This document shows positions 51,204-60,365 of a stretch of 64,000 nucleotides of DNA, in pieces. The notes below the pieces were generated by a model, which saw nothing but the letters and a program-made list of their open reading frames with translations, had not been told where the DNA came from and ran no database searches. The number at the start of each line of letters is the position of its first letter. Position 1 is the first letter of the stretch. Source of the stretch: Thermocatellispora tengchongensis (GTDB lineage Bacteria; Actinomycetota; Actinomycetes; Streptosporangiales; Streptosporangiaceae); assembly GCF_014202315.1 (NCBI RefSeq), contig NZ_JACHGN010000003.1, positions 496,001 through 560,000 of the forward strand, given 5' to 3'. The translations under genes and the position numbers were made by a program.

Positions 51204-53408
51204 CTAGAGGCCGCACAGCTCGTCGAGGCTCTTGGCGGAGCTGTTGTTCCTGGCGGCGTTGTTCTTGGACGGGCGGGCCTTGGGGGTCGTGCGCGCGGTG
51301 GGCCGCTCGGAGGGGGTCGCGCTCGGGCCGGTGGCGCCGGGGCTCGCGGTCACGTCGGCCGCCAGGGTGCGGCGGTCCGGCTGGACGGACTCGTGCAGGG
51401 CCCGGGAGGTCTCACGGCGGATCTTCTGCCAGTCGGGGTTGCCGGTCGCGATCAGCGGCGGCACGAACTGCAGACTGGTGATCTCGGCGTCCTTGACCTT
51501 CAGGGCCAGGTTGGCGAGGTGCTCCAGCAGGTCGCGGGGGATGTTGGTGCTCGCGAGCCGCTTCGTGGCGTTGGCGATCCTGCTGAAGTTGGTCAGGATC
51601 ACCGACGGCGTCGCCTGCTGGGCGAACGCGCCGATGACGCACCGCTGGCGGGCCATGCGGGAGAAGTCGTCGCTGCCCACGCGCGAGCGGCCGTACCACA
51701 GGGCCTCCTCGCCCGACAGGGTGCGGTAGCCCGCCTTGATCGTGCCGGCCGTGCCGTACAGGCCACCCCACTTGATGTCCCGCTCCACGCGGATCTTCAG
51801 CCCGCCGATGGCGTCCACGAGGGCGGCGAAGCCGTACATGTTGACCAGCGCGTAGTAGTCGATGTGCAGGCCGAGCGTGTGGCCGATGGCGTCCATCAGC
51901 ACCCGCGCGCCTCTGTGCCTGCCGCCCGCCACCTGCGGGTTGTCCTCGGCGTACTGCCACACCTCGTTCAGCAGGCCGCCGTTGGGCAGCTCGGCCATGA
52001 ACCCGTTGGGGAACTGCCTGGCCATGGGGGTGCCCGGGGGGAAGTGCACGTGCTGCAGGTTGCGCGGCAGGCTGAACATGACCGTGTTGCCGGTCTTCAC
52101 GTGCACGCTGGCCACGGTCATGCTGTCGGTGCGCACGCCGGTGCGGTTGCCCGCGGCGTCGCCGCCGATGAGCAGGAAGTTGACCCGGTCGCGGCCGTTC
52201 CACGGGTCGTGCTGCTTGATCGGCGCGGTGGTCCCCTCCGGGTCGCCGGCGAAGATCTGATTGACCGTGTCGCGGCCCACGATCACCAGGTTGGTGACCG
52301 ACGCGAACGGCGCCATCACCGCCACGCACAGCACGCCGGCGACGATGCCGGTGACGATCTGGCCGGTGCCGTTGAGCCGGTCGGGCTTGAGCGTGATGTA
52401 CGACGTCAGCACCAGGACGAACCACGCCAGCGCGCCCACGCCGGCCAGGACCGAGGTGGTGATCAGCGTGCTGTCCCGTACCAGGGCGCCGGGGTTGCCG
52501 ACGATGGAGACGCCGACGACCACGCCGGCGACGATCAGCGCGAGGAACACGCCGAGCAGCGCGAACCCGATGCGCCGCCGCCCCGACCTCAGGTGCGCGG
52601 CGCCGGGCACCACGATCGACAGCATGGTCCAGCCGATCACGGACGCCGGGCTCATGCGCCGCGCGTACTGCGGCCCGCGGGACGGACGCCGCGGGCCCTG
52701 GGGGAGGGGCCGCTCGGCCTCAGGGGAGGGGGAGGAGGCGGTCCCGGGGCCGGGCCGCCGCGACCGCTCGCCGGATCGGGACGGGCCCGGTGGCGGGGAG
52801 GCGGCCCGCTCGCGGCGGGGCGGCGCGGACGGGCCGTCCGGCCGCGCCGCGTGCGGGTCAGGGGTGTGCGAGCCGCCCGCCCTGTGTCCGTCCGAGCCGT
52901 CCGGGCCGTCGGGGTGGTGGGCGGGGGAGTCGTCGTGGTGGTGCGGGGCCGGGTTCTCGGGGCGGTGTCCGTTCTCGGGGCGGTGTCCGGACGGGCCGTC
53001 GGGGCGGCGCGGGGGCGAACCCTCGCCGCGGCGCCTGCGGGGACGCCCGGAACGGGCGGCGGCCTCAGGGCGGGTCTCCGGACGGGCCTCAGGGCGGGTC
53101 TCCGAGCCAGGGCCGTCGGCGCGGGCCTCGGGGGAGCGTCCGCGGGCGGGCGGGCCGTCGGGGCGCGGCCGGGAGGGCGTACCGGAGTCGTCGCCGCCCG
53201 GCCCGGACGGCGAGCGCGGGGCGTCGCCGGGGCGCGGGCGGGGGGACATGTCCGGGCGGTCGGCGGGACGGGGGCGCGTGGACGGGCCGTCGGCGCGGGG
53301 CGGGGCGGCGGGCGGCGTGCCGCCGCGGCCGGAACGGGTGGGGCGCTGCCGGGGGCGCCGCTGCCCGTCGTCGTCGGCGGACCCCCCCGAACCGTGCCCC
53401 ACGCGCAT
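51204..53408 (-). CDS. LytR-CpsA-Psr (LCP) family wall-polymer ligase
   Basis: The protein has 734 residues from ATG 53408 (frame open to 53486; weak ribosome binding site). Residues 1-250 are disordered and rich in Pro, Arg, Gly and Asp (cytosolic). Three to four membrane segments follow (~255-390), then the extracytoplasmic LCP domain (~400-620) with NFLLIGGDAAGNRTGVRTDSM, MFSLPRNLQ, VNMYGFAALVDAIGG and ALWYGRSRVGSDDFSRMARQ. The arginines and aspartates that bind the pyrophosphate of lipid-linked polymer are present. Such enzymes attach teichoic-acid-like or capsular polymers to peptidoglycan. The nonulosonate polymer made at 6-13 kb is one conceivable substrate, by inference only. Confidence 0.85.
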   Translation of the reverse strand: MRVGHGSGGSADDDGQRRPRQRPTRSGRGGTPPAAPPRADGPSTRPRPADRPDMSPRPRPGDAPRSPSGPGGDDSGTPSRPRPDGPPARGRSPEARADGPGSETRPEARPETRPEAAARSGRPRRRRGEGSPPRRPDGPSGHRPENGHRPENPAPHHHDDSPAHHPDGPDGSDGHRAGGSHTPDPHAARPDGPSAPPRRERAASPPPGPSRSGERSRRPGPGTASSPSPEAERPLPQGPRRPSRGPQYARRMSPASVIGWTMLSIVVPGAAHLRSGRRRIGFALLGVFLALIVAGVVVGVSIVGNPGALVRDSTLITTSVLAGVGALAWFVLVLTSYITLKPDRLNGTGQIVTGIVAGVLCVAVMAPFASVTNLVIVGRDTVNQIFAGDPEGTTAPIKQHDPWNGRDRVNFLLIGGDAAGNRTGVRTDSMTVASVHVKTGNTVMFSLPRNLQHVHFPPGTPMARQFPNGFMAELPNGGLLNEVWQYAEDNPQVAGGRHRGARVLMDAIGHTLGLHIDYYALVNMYGFAALVDAIGGLKIRVERDIKWGGLYGTAGTIKAGYRTLSGEEALWYGRSRVGSDDFSRMARQRCVIGAFAQQATPSVILTNFSRIANATKRLASTNIPRDLLEHLANLALKVKDAEITSLQFVPPLIATGNPDWQKIRRETSRALHESVQPDRRTLAADVTASPGATGPSATPSERPTARTTPKARPSKNNAARNNSSAKSLDELCGL

Positions 53409-53559
53409 GCTCACACCGCTCTCTCGCTCGTCGCGCCCCCGGGCCAACCAGGCAAAACGCACCCTTGACCCCCCGTTGGCGGGCAATTGTCCAGGATTCT
53501 ACGCCCCATAGTTGGACATCACTGACAGATGCCCAATCTGGGGTGAATAGCCCGTTAAT

Positions 53560-55119
53560 CTACGACGTCGTGTTGGACGGTGCCAACCAGGTGTTGCACT
53601 GGTGGGTCTTGTTCTTCTCGTACCCCTGGCGGAACCACCGGTTGTTGTTCGCGGGGGTGCCGTGATCGCGAGGATATCCGGGGTGGTCGCCCACCCGCGA
53701 GTAGAAGTAGTACAAGGTCTCCCTGCGCGCCGGCGTGACCGGATAGGTCGCCGACACCGAGCGCATGAACATCCCGCCCAGGCAGGTCGCCTGCAGCTCG
53801 AAGCGGCGGCTGAGGGCGAGCCTGCCGCTGCTGCTGGTGGAGTCGAGGGTCTTGCGCCACCAGGAGTCGGTCAGGCCCGAGAGCTGCTGTACGTGGTGGC
53901 CGTACTCGTGGGCCATCATGCTGATGATCCCGCCGTGCCAGGACGTCAGGCCGCCGTAGCCCAGCGACCGTCCCGAGCCGCGGGCCATCGCGGAGGTGGA
54001 CGCGTAGATCGTCTCGTTGCGCGGGCAGTAGTACGGCACGATGCTCCCCGGCGACGGGTAGTCGCCGCACGCGCCCCGGCCGCGCTTGGCCGCGATGGCC
54101 CACCCGGGCGCCCGCCAGTCGATGCCCTCCTTCTCCAGCGTGCGCGACCAGGCCGCGTCCATGCACTTGGAGGTCTTCAGGATCAGCGCCTTGAGCTGGG
54201 CGTGGCTGTAGATGTTGGCCGAGCCCGCCGGGCACTTCACCGTGGGCAGCGCGCCCGCCTGGTAGAGCGTGTTGTTCTGCAGCGAGGTGTTCAGGCGCAC
54301 CTGGGTGTCGGGCCGCTCCCGCTCCTCCCGTTCCTGCCGGTCGGACGAGTCGTCCTCACGTGACCGCGGCGTCGGCGGGTCGTCGCTGGGCGGGGTGTAG
54401 GTCGGCGGCGTGTACGTCGGGATCGCCAGCGGTGAGAGCGAGTCGGGGTCGCCGGCCGAGTCCAGCAGCGCCGCCACGATCACCACCAGCACGAACGCCA
54501 GCGCCAGCGTGCCGAACAGCGCCCCGATGACGAACCCGGCCCCGGCCCCGCCGCCGGGCTTCCTGCGCGGGACGGCGTGCGGGTACGGCGGGCCGTACGG
54601 GCCCCGTGGAGGCGCGGGAGGCCGCGGCGGAGGCGGCTGCGGCGCCCGGTGGGGCGGAGCCGGGTACCCCGGCTGCTGGTACGGCCCCGGAGCCTGCTGA
54701 GGGTGGTGAGGCCCCGGATACGGCGGCTGCTGCGGGAACGGCGGCTGCCCGTACGGGGGCTGCTGCCGGGGGTGCGGCGGATGCGCCGGCGGCGCGGGAT
54801 GGGCGGGGGAGTGCGGCCCGGCCGGCGGCGGGTAGGGCGCCTGCGGATACTGCGGGTGCCGCTGCTGTGGTTGCGGGTACGGCGGCTGCGGGGCCGGTGG
54901 TGGGTACGGGCCGTGCTGGGCGGGTGGCGGCGGGTACTGGGGCCCCGGCGCGGGAGGCTGCGGGTACGGGGGTTGCGGCGGGCCGCCGGGAGGAGGCGCG
55001 GCTTGCACGAAGGGGCCCTCGGGGCCGTACGCGTCGGGAGGGAGCCGGAGTGTCGGAGTGGGCGGAGGAGGCTCGGGTTGCCGCGGTGGCGGCGGGGGAT
55101 ACTGCCCGTTGGATGCCAT
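53560..55119 (-). CDS. Membrane-anchored neutral zinc metallopeptidase (YpfJ-like)
   Basis: The 519-residue protein starts at ATG 55119. Residues 1-185 are extremely rich in Pro, Tyr and Gln (cytosolic). One membrane helix (~195-220, GFVIGALFGTLALAFVLVVIVAALL) is followed by a charged linker and an extracellular peptidase domain. The zinc site is MMAHEYGHHVQQLSG (~400), and FELQATCLGG supplies the downstream third ligand Glu; this pattern defines the YpfJ/neutral zinc metallopeptidase family. Cysteines in KCPAG, SKCM, ACGD, YYCP and TCLG may form disulfides. Its substrate is unknown. It lies 150 bases behind the LCP gene on the same strand. Confidence 0.85.
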   Translation of the reverse strand: MASNGQYPPPPPRQPEPPPPTPTLRLPPDAYGPEGPFVQAAPPPGGPPQPPYPQPPAPGPQYPPPPAQHGPYPPPAPQPPYPQPQQRHPQYPQAPYPPPAGPHSPAHPAPPAHPPHPRQQPPYGQPPFPQQPPYPGPHHPQQAPGPYQQPGYPAPPHRAPQPPPPRPPAPPRGPYGPPYPHAVPRRKPGGGAGAGFVIGALFGTLALAFVLVVIVAALLDSAGDPDSLSPLAIPTYTPPTYTPPSDDPPTPRSREDDSSDRQEREERERPDTQVRLNTSLQNNTLYQAGALPTVKCPAGSANIYSHAQLKALILKTSKCMDAAWSRTLEKEGIDWRAPGWAIAAKRGRGACGDYPSPGSIVPYYCPRNETIYASTSAMARGSGRSLGYGGLTSWHGGIISMMAHEYGHHVQQLSGLTDSWWRKTLDSTSSSGRLALSRRFELQATCLGGMFMRSVSATYPVTPARRETLYYFYSRVGDHPGYPRDHGTPANNNRWFRQGYEKNKTHQCNTWLAPSNTTS

Positions 55120-55310
55120 GTTGTCGCCCCCTAACACGGTTCGTCCGGTATGGGCAGAGCGAGCCGGACCTTTGCCGAATTTGGGGCAGAAGCATACTGA
55201 TTTATCACCCGTCACGGATGTAGCCCCGTTCGGTCACACTCCGAAATCATTCGAGGTGATCTCCGCAATGTCCCAGACCGAGCCGCACATGGTGTCCTAG
55301 CTTCGAAGGC

Positions 55311-56180
55311 ATGAATCTGCAGCAGCTCCGCTACGTGGTGGCGACGGCGGAGCACCGCACCATGACAGACGCTGCCAGGTCGCTCTACATCGCGCAGCCT
55401 GCGCTTTCACGCGCGATCAGAGACCTGGAGCGCGAACTCGGGATGACGTTGTTCGCGCGTTCCGGGCGGGGAGTGGTGGTCACGGCGCAGGGACGCCGGG
55501 TCGTCAAGCTCGCCAGGGAGGCTCTCGACGCCGTCCACGAGATCGAGTCGCTCGCCAGTCACGGTCGCTCGGCCGAAACCGAGCTCCGGATCGCCTCGAC
55601 TCCGAGCCTGGAGCCGGGGCTGGCCGGACGCCTGCTGCCCGCGTACACCGAGAAGAACCCGGCCGTGCGCGTGCACATCGTCCGCTGTGATGGAAGGGAC
55701 GGCGTCGTGAGCGCCATCAGGGACCAGCGGGCCGATCTTGGCCTGACCGACCTGCCGGTCCCCACCGACCTGATCAGCCATCCGTTGGAACGACAGGAGG
55801 TGGTGCTGATCTCGCCGCCGGGCCTGGATCTGCCCGACAGCGTGCCGATGAGCAGGCTCACCGGCATGAGGCTCGTCCTGCCCGCCCGGGGGAGCGCCCG
55901 GCGCAGGGAGTTCGAGCAGATGTTCGCGAAGTACGGCGTGCGGCCGGTGGCGGCCGCCGAGACCGACGAGCGTGGCGGCTGGCTGTCGCCGGTGCGCGCG
56001 GGGGTGGGGTCCCTGCTGTGGTACCGCGGCATGGCCGAGCAGGCCATGCGGGCCGGCCTCGTCGTCCGCTCGCTCGACCCGCCGATCCGCCGGGTGATCG
56101 CCATCGTGCACGCCCGGCGCCGCCTCCCGGTGATCGTCCAGGACTTCCTGGCGCTCGCCGAGGGAGGCACCGCGGCATAG
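55311..56180 (+). CDS. LysR-family transcriptional regulator
   Basis: The 289-residue protein starts at ATG 55311. The N-terminal winged helix is MNLQQLRYVVATAEHRTMTDAARSLYIAQPALSRAIRDLERELGMTLFARSGR (1-55), a textbook LysR pattern. The C-terminal periplasmic-binding-like effector domain has TPSLEPGLAGRLLPAYTEKNP and LGLTDLPVPTDLISHPL. No divergent target gene is adjacent; the metallopeptidase start is 192 bases to the left on the opposite strand and could be a target. The folP2-like gene follows 105 bases downstream, same strand. Confidence 0.88.
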   Translation: MNLQQLRYVVATAEHRTMTDAARSLYIAQPALSRAIRDLERELGMTLFARSGRGVVVTAQGRRVVKLAREALDAVHEIESLASHGRSAETELRIASTPSLEPGLAGRLLPAYTEKNPAVRVHIVRCDGRDGVVSAIRDQRADLGLTDLPVPTDLISHPLERQEVVLISPPGLDLPDSVPMSRLTGMRLVLPARGSARRREFEQMFAKYGVRPVAAAETDERGGWLSPVRAGVGSLLWYRGMAEQAMRAGLVVRSLDPPIRRVIAIVHARRRLPVIVQDFLALAEGGTAA

Positions 56181-56285
56181 CCGCGCAATCGCCCTGATCG
56201 CTCCCAGGAGCGTTCCAAGATCCGGTGCCGGGTGGGGCGGCACCGCCGGCGATCAGTGGCAGGGCGAGGCGGTAGGCTCGTGGTG

Positions 56286-57125
56286 ATGTCTACTCTGCGC
56301 CTCGCCGACAGGGAGTTCCGCGCCGGAGAGTTCGCGGTGATGGCGGTGGTCAACCGCACTCCCGATTCCTTCTTCGACCGAGGCAGGACCTACGGCTTCC
56401 ACGCCGCGCTCGACGCCGTGGACGAGGCCGTCGCGGGCGGCGCCGACATCATCGACATCGGCGGCGTCAAGGCGGGGCCCGGCGAAGAGGTCGATCCGGC
56501 CGAGGAGATCCGCAGGGTCGCCGACCTGGTCTCCGCCGTCAGAGAACGCCATCCCGACGTGGTCATCAGCGTCGACACCTGGCGCGCCGAGGTGGGCGAG
56601 GTGGTCGCCCAGGCGGGCGCCGACCTGCTCAACGACACCTGGGGCGGCGTCGATCCCCGGCTGGCCGAGGTCGCCGCGCGCCACGGCATCGGCCTGGTGT
56701 GCGCCCACGCGGGCCGCGTCACGCCGCGCACCCGGCCCCATCGCATCGCCTATGACGACGTGGTCAAGGACGTCGTCGGCTACACCGTCGAGCTCGCCGA
56801 GCGCGCCGTGCGCGCGGGGGTCCGCCGCGACGCCATCCTGATCGACCCGGCCCATGACTTCGGCAAGAACACCTGGCACTCCCTTGAGGTCAGCCGCCGC
56901 CTGCACGAGCTGGTGGCCACGGGCTGGCCGGTGCTGGTCGCGGTCTCCAACAAGGACTTCGTGGGCGAGTCGCTGGGCGGCCTGCCCGTCGCCGAGCGGC
57001 ACGCGGGCACGCTGGCCACGCTCGCGGTGTCGGCCTGGCAGGGGGCGCGGGTGTTCCGCGTGCACGACGCCGCCTCCGCCCGCGCCGCCCTGGCCACCGT
57101 CGCCCGGCTCAGGAGCGAGGTGTGA
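56286..57125 (+). CDS. folP2: Dihydropteroate-synthase homologue, FolP2 type
   Basis: The 279-residue protein starts at ATG 56286, with a GTG just before. It has the DHPS TIM barrel: MAVVNRTPDSFFDRG (~18-32), ISVDTWRAEV, LLNDTWGG and the DPAHDFGKN phosphate-site region. The loop that in true DHPS reads GGESTRPGA is here IGGVKAGPGEEVDP, the version found in actinobacterial FolP2 proteins, for which the mycobacterial member is reported to lack DHPS activity. So folate synthesis is doubtful and another pterin- or glycan-related role is possible. It stands with LysR on one side and a convergent oxidase on the other, away from other folate genes. Confidence 0.8.
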   Translation: MSTLRLADREFRAGEFAVMAVVNRTPDSFFDRGRTYGFHAALDAVDEAVAGGADIIDIGGVKAGPGEEVDPAEEIRRVADLVSAVRERHPDVVISVDTWRAEVGEVVAQAGADLLNDTWGGVDPRLAEVAARHGIGLVCAHAGRVTPRTRPHRIAYDDVVKDVVGYTVELAERAVRAGVRRDAILIDPAHDFGKNTWHSLEVSRRLHELVATGWPVLVAVSNKDFVGESLGGLPVAERHAGTLATLAVSAWQGARVFRVHDAASARAALATVARLRSEV

Positions 57126-57135
57126 GCCTCACGCC

Positions 57136-58746
57136 CTACGGCGCCGAGCCGACGCTCTGCCCGTACCTGAAGAAGCCGGCCGGGTCGTAGCGCCGCTTGA
57201 CCGCCACCAGCCGCCGGTAGTTCCCGCCGTAGTACGCCTCCCACCACAGCGGCAGGTCGGGGTCGGGGAAGTTCACGTACGCCGCGCTGGTGCGCAGCCG
57301 GCGGCGCAGGTCGCGGTACATCTCCCCGATCGCGTGCAGGCTGCGCGCCGCCACCTCGTCGGGCGCGCCCTGCGGCCACGCGGTGCCCACGTCGAGGACG
57401 AACGTCGCGGCGCGGTGCGGGAACGCGGTGTCCGACGGCGTCAGCCGGGACGTCGCGCCGCCCATCGCGAACAGCGTGACGTAGCAGATGTTGCTGTGCG
57501 TGCCGGGCCGCCAGCGGCGTGCCCACTCGGCCATCGCCAGGGCGGCGCCCTCGTCCGGCCAGGTGTGCGGCACCAGCGACTTCGACGCCAGCGCCGTGAC
57601 CGACGGCCGCGCCGACAGCCGCTCCTGGGCCTGCCAGAAGTGCCCCTGCTCCATGAACCGCGTGGCCGGGCGCAGCGCCAGCAGCGGCGCGAGCAGGCGC
57701 TCCAGGCGCTCCTGCGGGCCGAGGAACCGGCCCAGGATCTCCAGCGACGCCTCGGCCCGCCCGACGAAGGCGATCCGGCAGTCGAAGTCGTCGTGCCGGT
57801 CGCGCTCGACGATCTCGCGCACCGCGCGCAGCAGCGCCGGGCCCCGGCTCACGTCGAACCGCAGCTCGAACACCGTCGCGACCTGGTGCGAGACGTCCGC
57901 GGCGGCGAAGACGAAGGCGGTGTTGACGCCCCAGTTGCCGCCCGCGCCGCCGCGGCAGGCCCACAACAGGTCCGGATTCTCCCGCTCGTCGGCCCGCACC
58001 AGCGAACCGTCCGCGAGCACCAGCCGGGTCTCCACCAGGTTGTCGCAGGTCAGCCCCCACTTGCGGTCGTTGAAGCCGAGCCCGCCGCCCAGCGTGAGCC
58101 CCGCCACGCCGACCCCGGGGCACCGGCCGCCCGGGACGTACAGGTTCGCCGCGCGCGCCCGGTAGACGTCGGAGTTCGTGGCGCCGCCGCCCACCAGCAG
58201 GTGGCCGCGGCCCCGGATCCGCCGCGCGGTGACCGCGTTCATCCGGGACAGGTCCAGCAGCAGCCCCTGCGTGGTGGAGTATCCGGCGTAGTTGTGCCCG
58301 CCCGACCTCGGCACCAGGGGCACGCCGTGCTTCCTGGCCCACCGCACCGCCGCGCGCACGTCGGCCGTCGAGGCGCAGCTCGCGATCCCGGCCGGAAGCA
58401 CGCCGGCGTAGCGCCGGTTCTGCGGCGGGGCGAGCGCGCCGTAGCCGGCGTCGCCGGGCCGGTGCAGCCACCCGCCCGGCCCGAGCATCGTGCGCAGCTC
58501 CCGCCACGCCAGCGCGTCGGGCGCGTCCGCCGCGTACGGCCCGGCGCCCGTGCCCGGGTCCGCGCCCCCGCCCGCGTACGGCCCCGCGCCGGGCTCGGCG
58601 TACGCGCGGCCGCCTGCCGGGAGCAGGGTCGCGCCGATTCCGGCGGCCGTGACCGCCGCGCCGAGCCGGAGCAGGGCCCGCCGGTCCAGCGGGCCCCCTT
58701 CGCCGTCCGCGCCGGGCCCGGCCGGGCGTCCTTCCACTTCCCCCAT
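57136..58746 (-). CDS. Tat-exported FAD-linked oxidase (berberine-bridge-enzyme-like)
   Basis: The 536-residue protein starts at ATG 58746. A twin-arginine signal (DRRALLRLGAAVTAAG, ~21-36) sends the folded flavoprotein out; a Gly/Pro/Tyr-rich linker follows. The FAD-binding PCMH domain shows the two attachment residues for bicovalent FAD: His in RSGGHNYAGYST (~150) and Cys in GGRCPGVGVAGLTLGGGLG (~205). The C-terminal BBE motif NYRRLVAVKRRYDPAGFFRYGQSV (~510) is complete. Such enzymes oxidise sugars or secondary metabolites with oxygen. The substrate is unknown and no biosynthetic cluster adjoins. Confidence 0.87.
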   Translation of the reverse strand: MGEVEGRPAGPGADGEGGPLDRRALLRLGAAVTAAGIGATLLPAGGRAYAEPGAGPYAGGGADPGTGAGPYAADAPDALAWRELRTMLGPGGWLHRPGDAGYGALAPPQNRRYAGVLPAGIASCASTADVRAAVRWARKHGVPLVPRSGGHNYAGYSTTQGLLLDLSRMNAVTARRIRGRGHLLVGGGATNSDVYRARAANLYVPGGRCPGVGVAGLTLGGGLGFNDRKWGLTCDNLVETRLVLADGSLVRADERENPDLLWACRGGAGGNWGVNTAFVFAAADVSHQVATVFELRFDVSRGPALLRAVREIVERDRHDDFDCRIAFVGRAEASLEILGRFLGPQERLERLLAPLLALRPATRFMEQGHFWQAQERLSARPSVTALASKSLVPHTWPDEGAALAMAEWARRWRPGTHSNICYVTLFAMGGATSRLTPSDTAFPHRAATFVLDVGTAWPQGAPDEVAARSLHAIGEMYRDLRRRLRTSAAYVNFPDPDLPLWWEAYYGGNYRRLVAVKRRYDPAGFFRYGQSVGSAP

Positions 58747-58879
58747 CGGATGATCCCCCCGGTCCTGCGGGTGATCGCCATGATCACCGTCGTCCGCGGC
58801 TCACCGTAGCTCACGGTAGCCGTGCGGGCACGGTGCGACGCGGACCCGGATTCGGGAGTGTCCCGGGGTGTGCCGCGGA

Positions 58880-60307
58880 TCAGGCGTAGATGGTGGAAAG
58901 GAACCGGATGAGGATGGACTCCCGCGTCTCCGGATCGAGCGCGTCCAGGATCGCGTTGACCACGGCCATCTCCGGCTGACCCCCTCCGGTGAGGTTCACG
59001 CCCACCGAGGCGGCCAGCTCTCCGAAGGCGGCGTCGTCCAGCGCGTCCAGGTCCAGCCCGGCGACCAGCTCGACCAGGCCCGGGGGCGGGGTCGCGGGGC
59101 CGCGCTCGCGGGCGGCCGCGGCCGACTCGGCGATGACCTTCAGCATCGCGTCCACTCCGGCCAGCGTCGCGCCGGTGACCGTGATGTGGATGTTGGCCGG
59201 GATGCCGGCGTAGGAGAGCTGCGGCTGCAGGAACCAGCCGCGCTTCCTGGCCTCGTCCGACAGCACGAACACGTCCACCTCGTCCGAGCCCGCGATGGCC
59301 ACCAGCGACGACACCGGGTCGCCGAGCACGCGGAGGCCCGGGATGCCGGCCACCCCCTCGCGCAGCAGCCGGGCCGCGGCCAGCGTGTCGCGGCCGAGCC
59401 GCAGGTAGCCCTCACGGCCCAGCGCCTGCAGCGTGGCCCACGCGCCGCCGAGCGGGCCGGCGGACCTGGAGCTCTGCACGGTGGCGTTGATGACGGTGTA
59501 GCCGGGCCAGGCGGCCGAGGCGTAGTACGCGCGCCGCCGCATGGCCGGGTCGCGGAACAGCACCACGGACGCGCCCTTCGGGGCGTACCCGAACTTGTGC
59601 AGGTCGCAGGAGAGCGAGGTGACCCCGGACACCGACAGGTCGAACGGCGGCACCTCGGCGCCCGCCTCACGCAGCCACGGCAGCAGCCAGCCGCCCACGC
59701 ACGCGTCCACGTGGCAGGGCACGCCGCGCGCCGCCGCCGCGGCGGCGATCTCGGCGACCGGGTCGAGCACCCCCTGCGGGTACGACGGCGCGGAGGCCAC
59801 CACGAGCACGGTGTCCCGCGTGATCGCCGCGGCGACGGCCGCCGGGTCGGCGCGGAAGGTGCCCGGATCGACCGGCGTGCGCACGACGTCCAGGCCGAGG
59901 TAGTGGGCGGCCTTGTGGAAGGCCGGGTGCGCGGTGACCGGCGCGACCAGGGCCGGCCGCCCGGCGACCGGCCGGGAGTCCCTGGCGGCCTTCACCGCCA
60001 GCATGATCGACTCGGTGCCGCCGCTGGTGAAGATCCCGTGCCCGCCGCCCAGCTCGGCGGCCACCGCGCCGACGACCTGCCGCTCCATCTCCACGATGCT
60101 GGGGAACGCGGTCGGGTCCAGGCAGTTGACCTCCAGCATCTCCGCGTACGCGCGGGCGGCGGCCTCGTGCACCTCGGGCCGGCCGGTGTCGTAGACGTAC
60201 GCGGTCACCTTGCCGCCGCGCACCGGCAGGTCGTCCTGCCGCATCCTGGCCACGTCGGACAGCAGGTCGCCGATCGGGCGCCCGGCCGGGGGGAGTCCGG
60301 GGGTCAC
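58880..60307 (-). CDS. PLP-dependent lyase/decarboxylase, sphingosine-1-phosphate-lyase-like
   Basis: The 475-residue protein starts at GTG 60307, with GGAG 5 bases upstream. It is a fold-type I enzyme: IFTSGGTESIMLAVKAARD (~95-113) binds the cofactor phosphate, HVDACVGGWLLPWL (~200) supplies the ring-binding Asp, and SLSCDLHKFGYAPKGASVV (~240) carries the Schiff-base Lys. These motifs match sphingosine-phosphate lyases more closely than glutamate decarboxylases, although the bacterial versions lack the membrane helix, as here. The reaction may be cleavage of a phosphorylated long-chain base or decarboxylation of an amino acid. The TetR gene 58 bases upstream is probably its regulator. Confidence 0.8.
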   Translation of the reverse strand: MTPGLPPAGRPIGDLLSDVARMRQDDLPVRGGKVTAYVYDTGRPEVHEAAARAYAEMLEVNCLDPTAFPSIVEMERQVVGAVAAELGGGHGIFTSGGTESIMLAVKAARDSRPVAGRPALVAPVTAHPAFHKAAHYLGLDVVRTPVDPGTFRADPAAVAAAITRDTVLVVASAPSYPQGVLDPVAEIAAAAAARGVPCHVDACVGGWLLPWLREAGAEVPPFDLSVSGVTSLSCDLHKFGYAPKGASVVLFRDPAMRRRAYYASAAWPGYTVINATVQSSRSAGPLGGAWATLQALGREGYLRLGRDTLAAARLLREGVAGIPGLRVLGDPVSSLVAIAGSDEVDVFVLSDEARKRGWFLQPQLSYAGIPANIHITVTGATLAGVDAMLKVIAESAAAARERGPATPPPGLVELVAGLDLDALDDAAFGELAASVGVNLTGGGQPEMAVVNAILDALDPETRESILIRFLSTIYA

Positions 60308-60365
60308 ATGATCTCCTTGGTTCAGGTGCGGGCGTCGGATGCGGGTGTCGCATCGGACACGGGCG

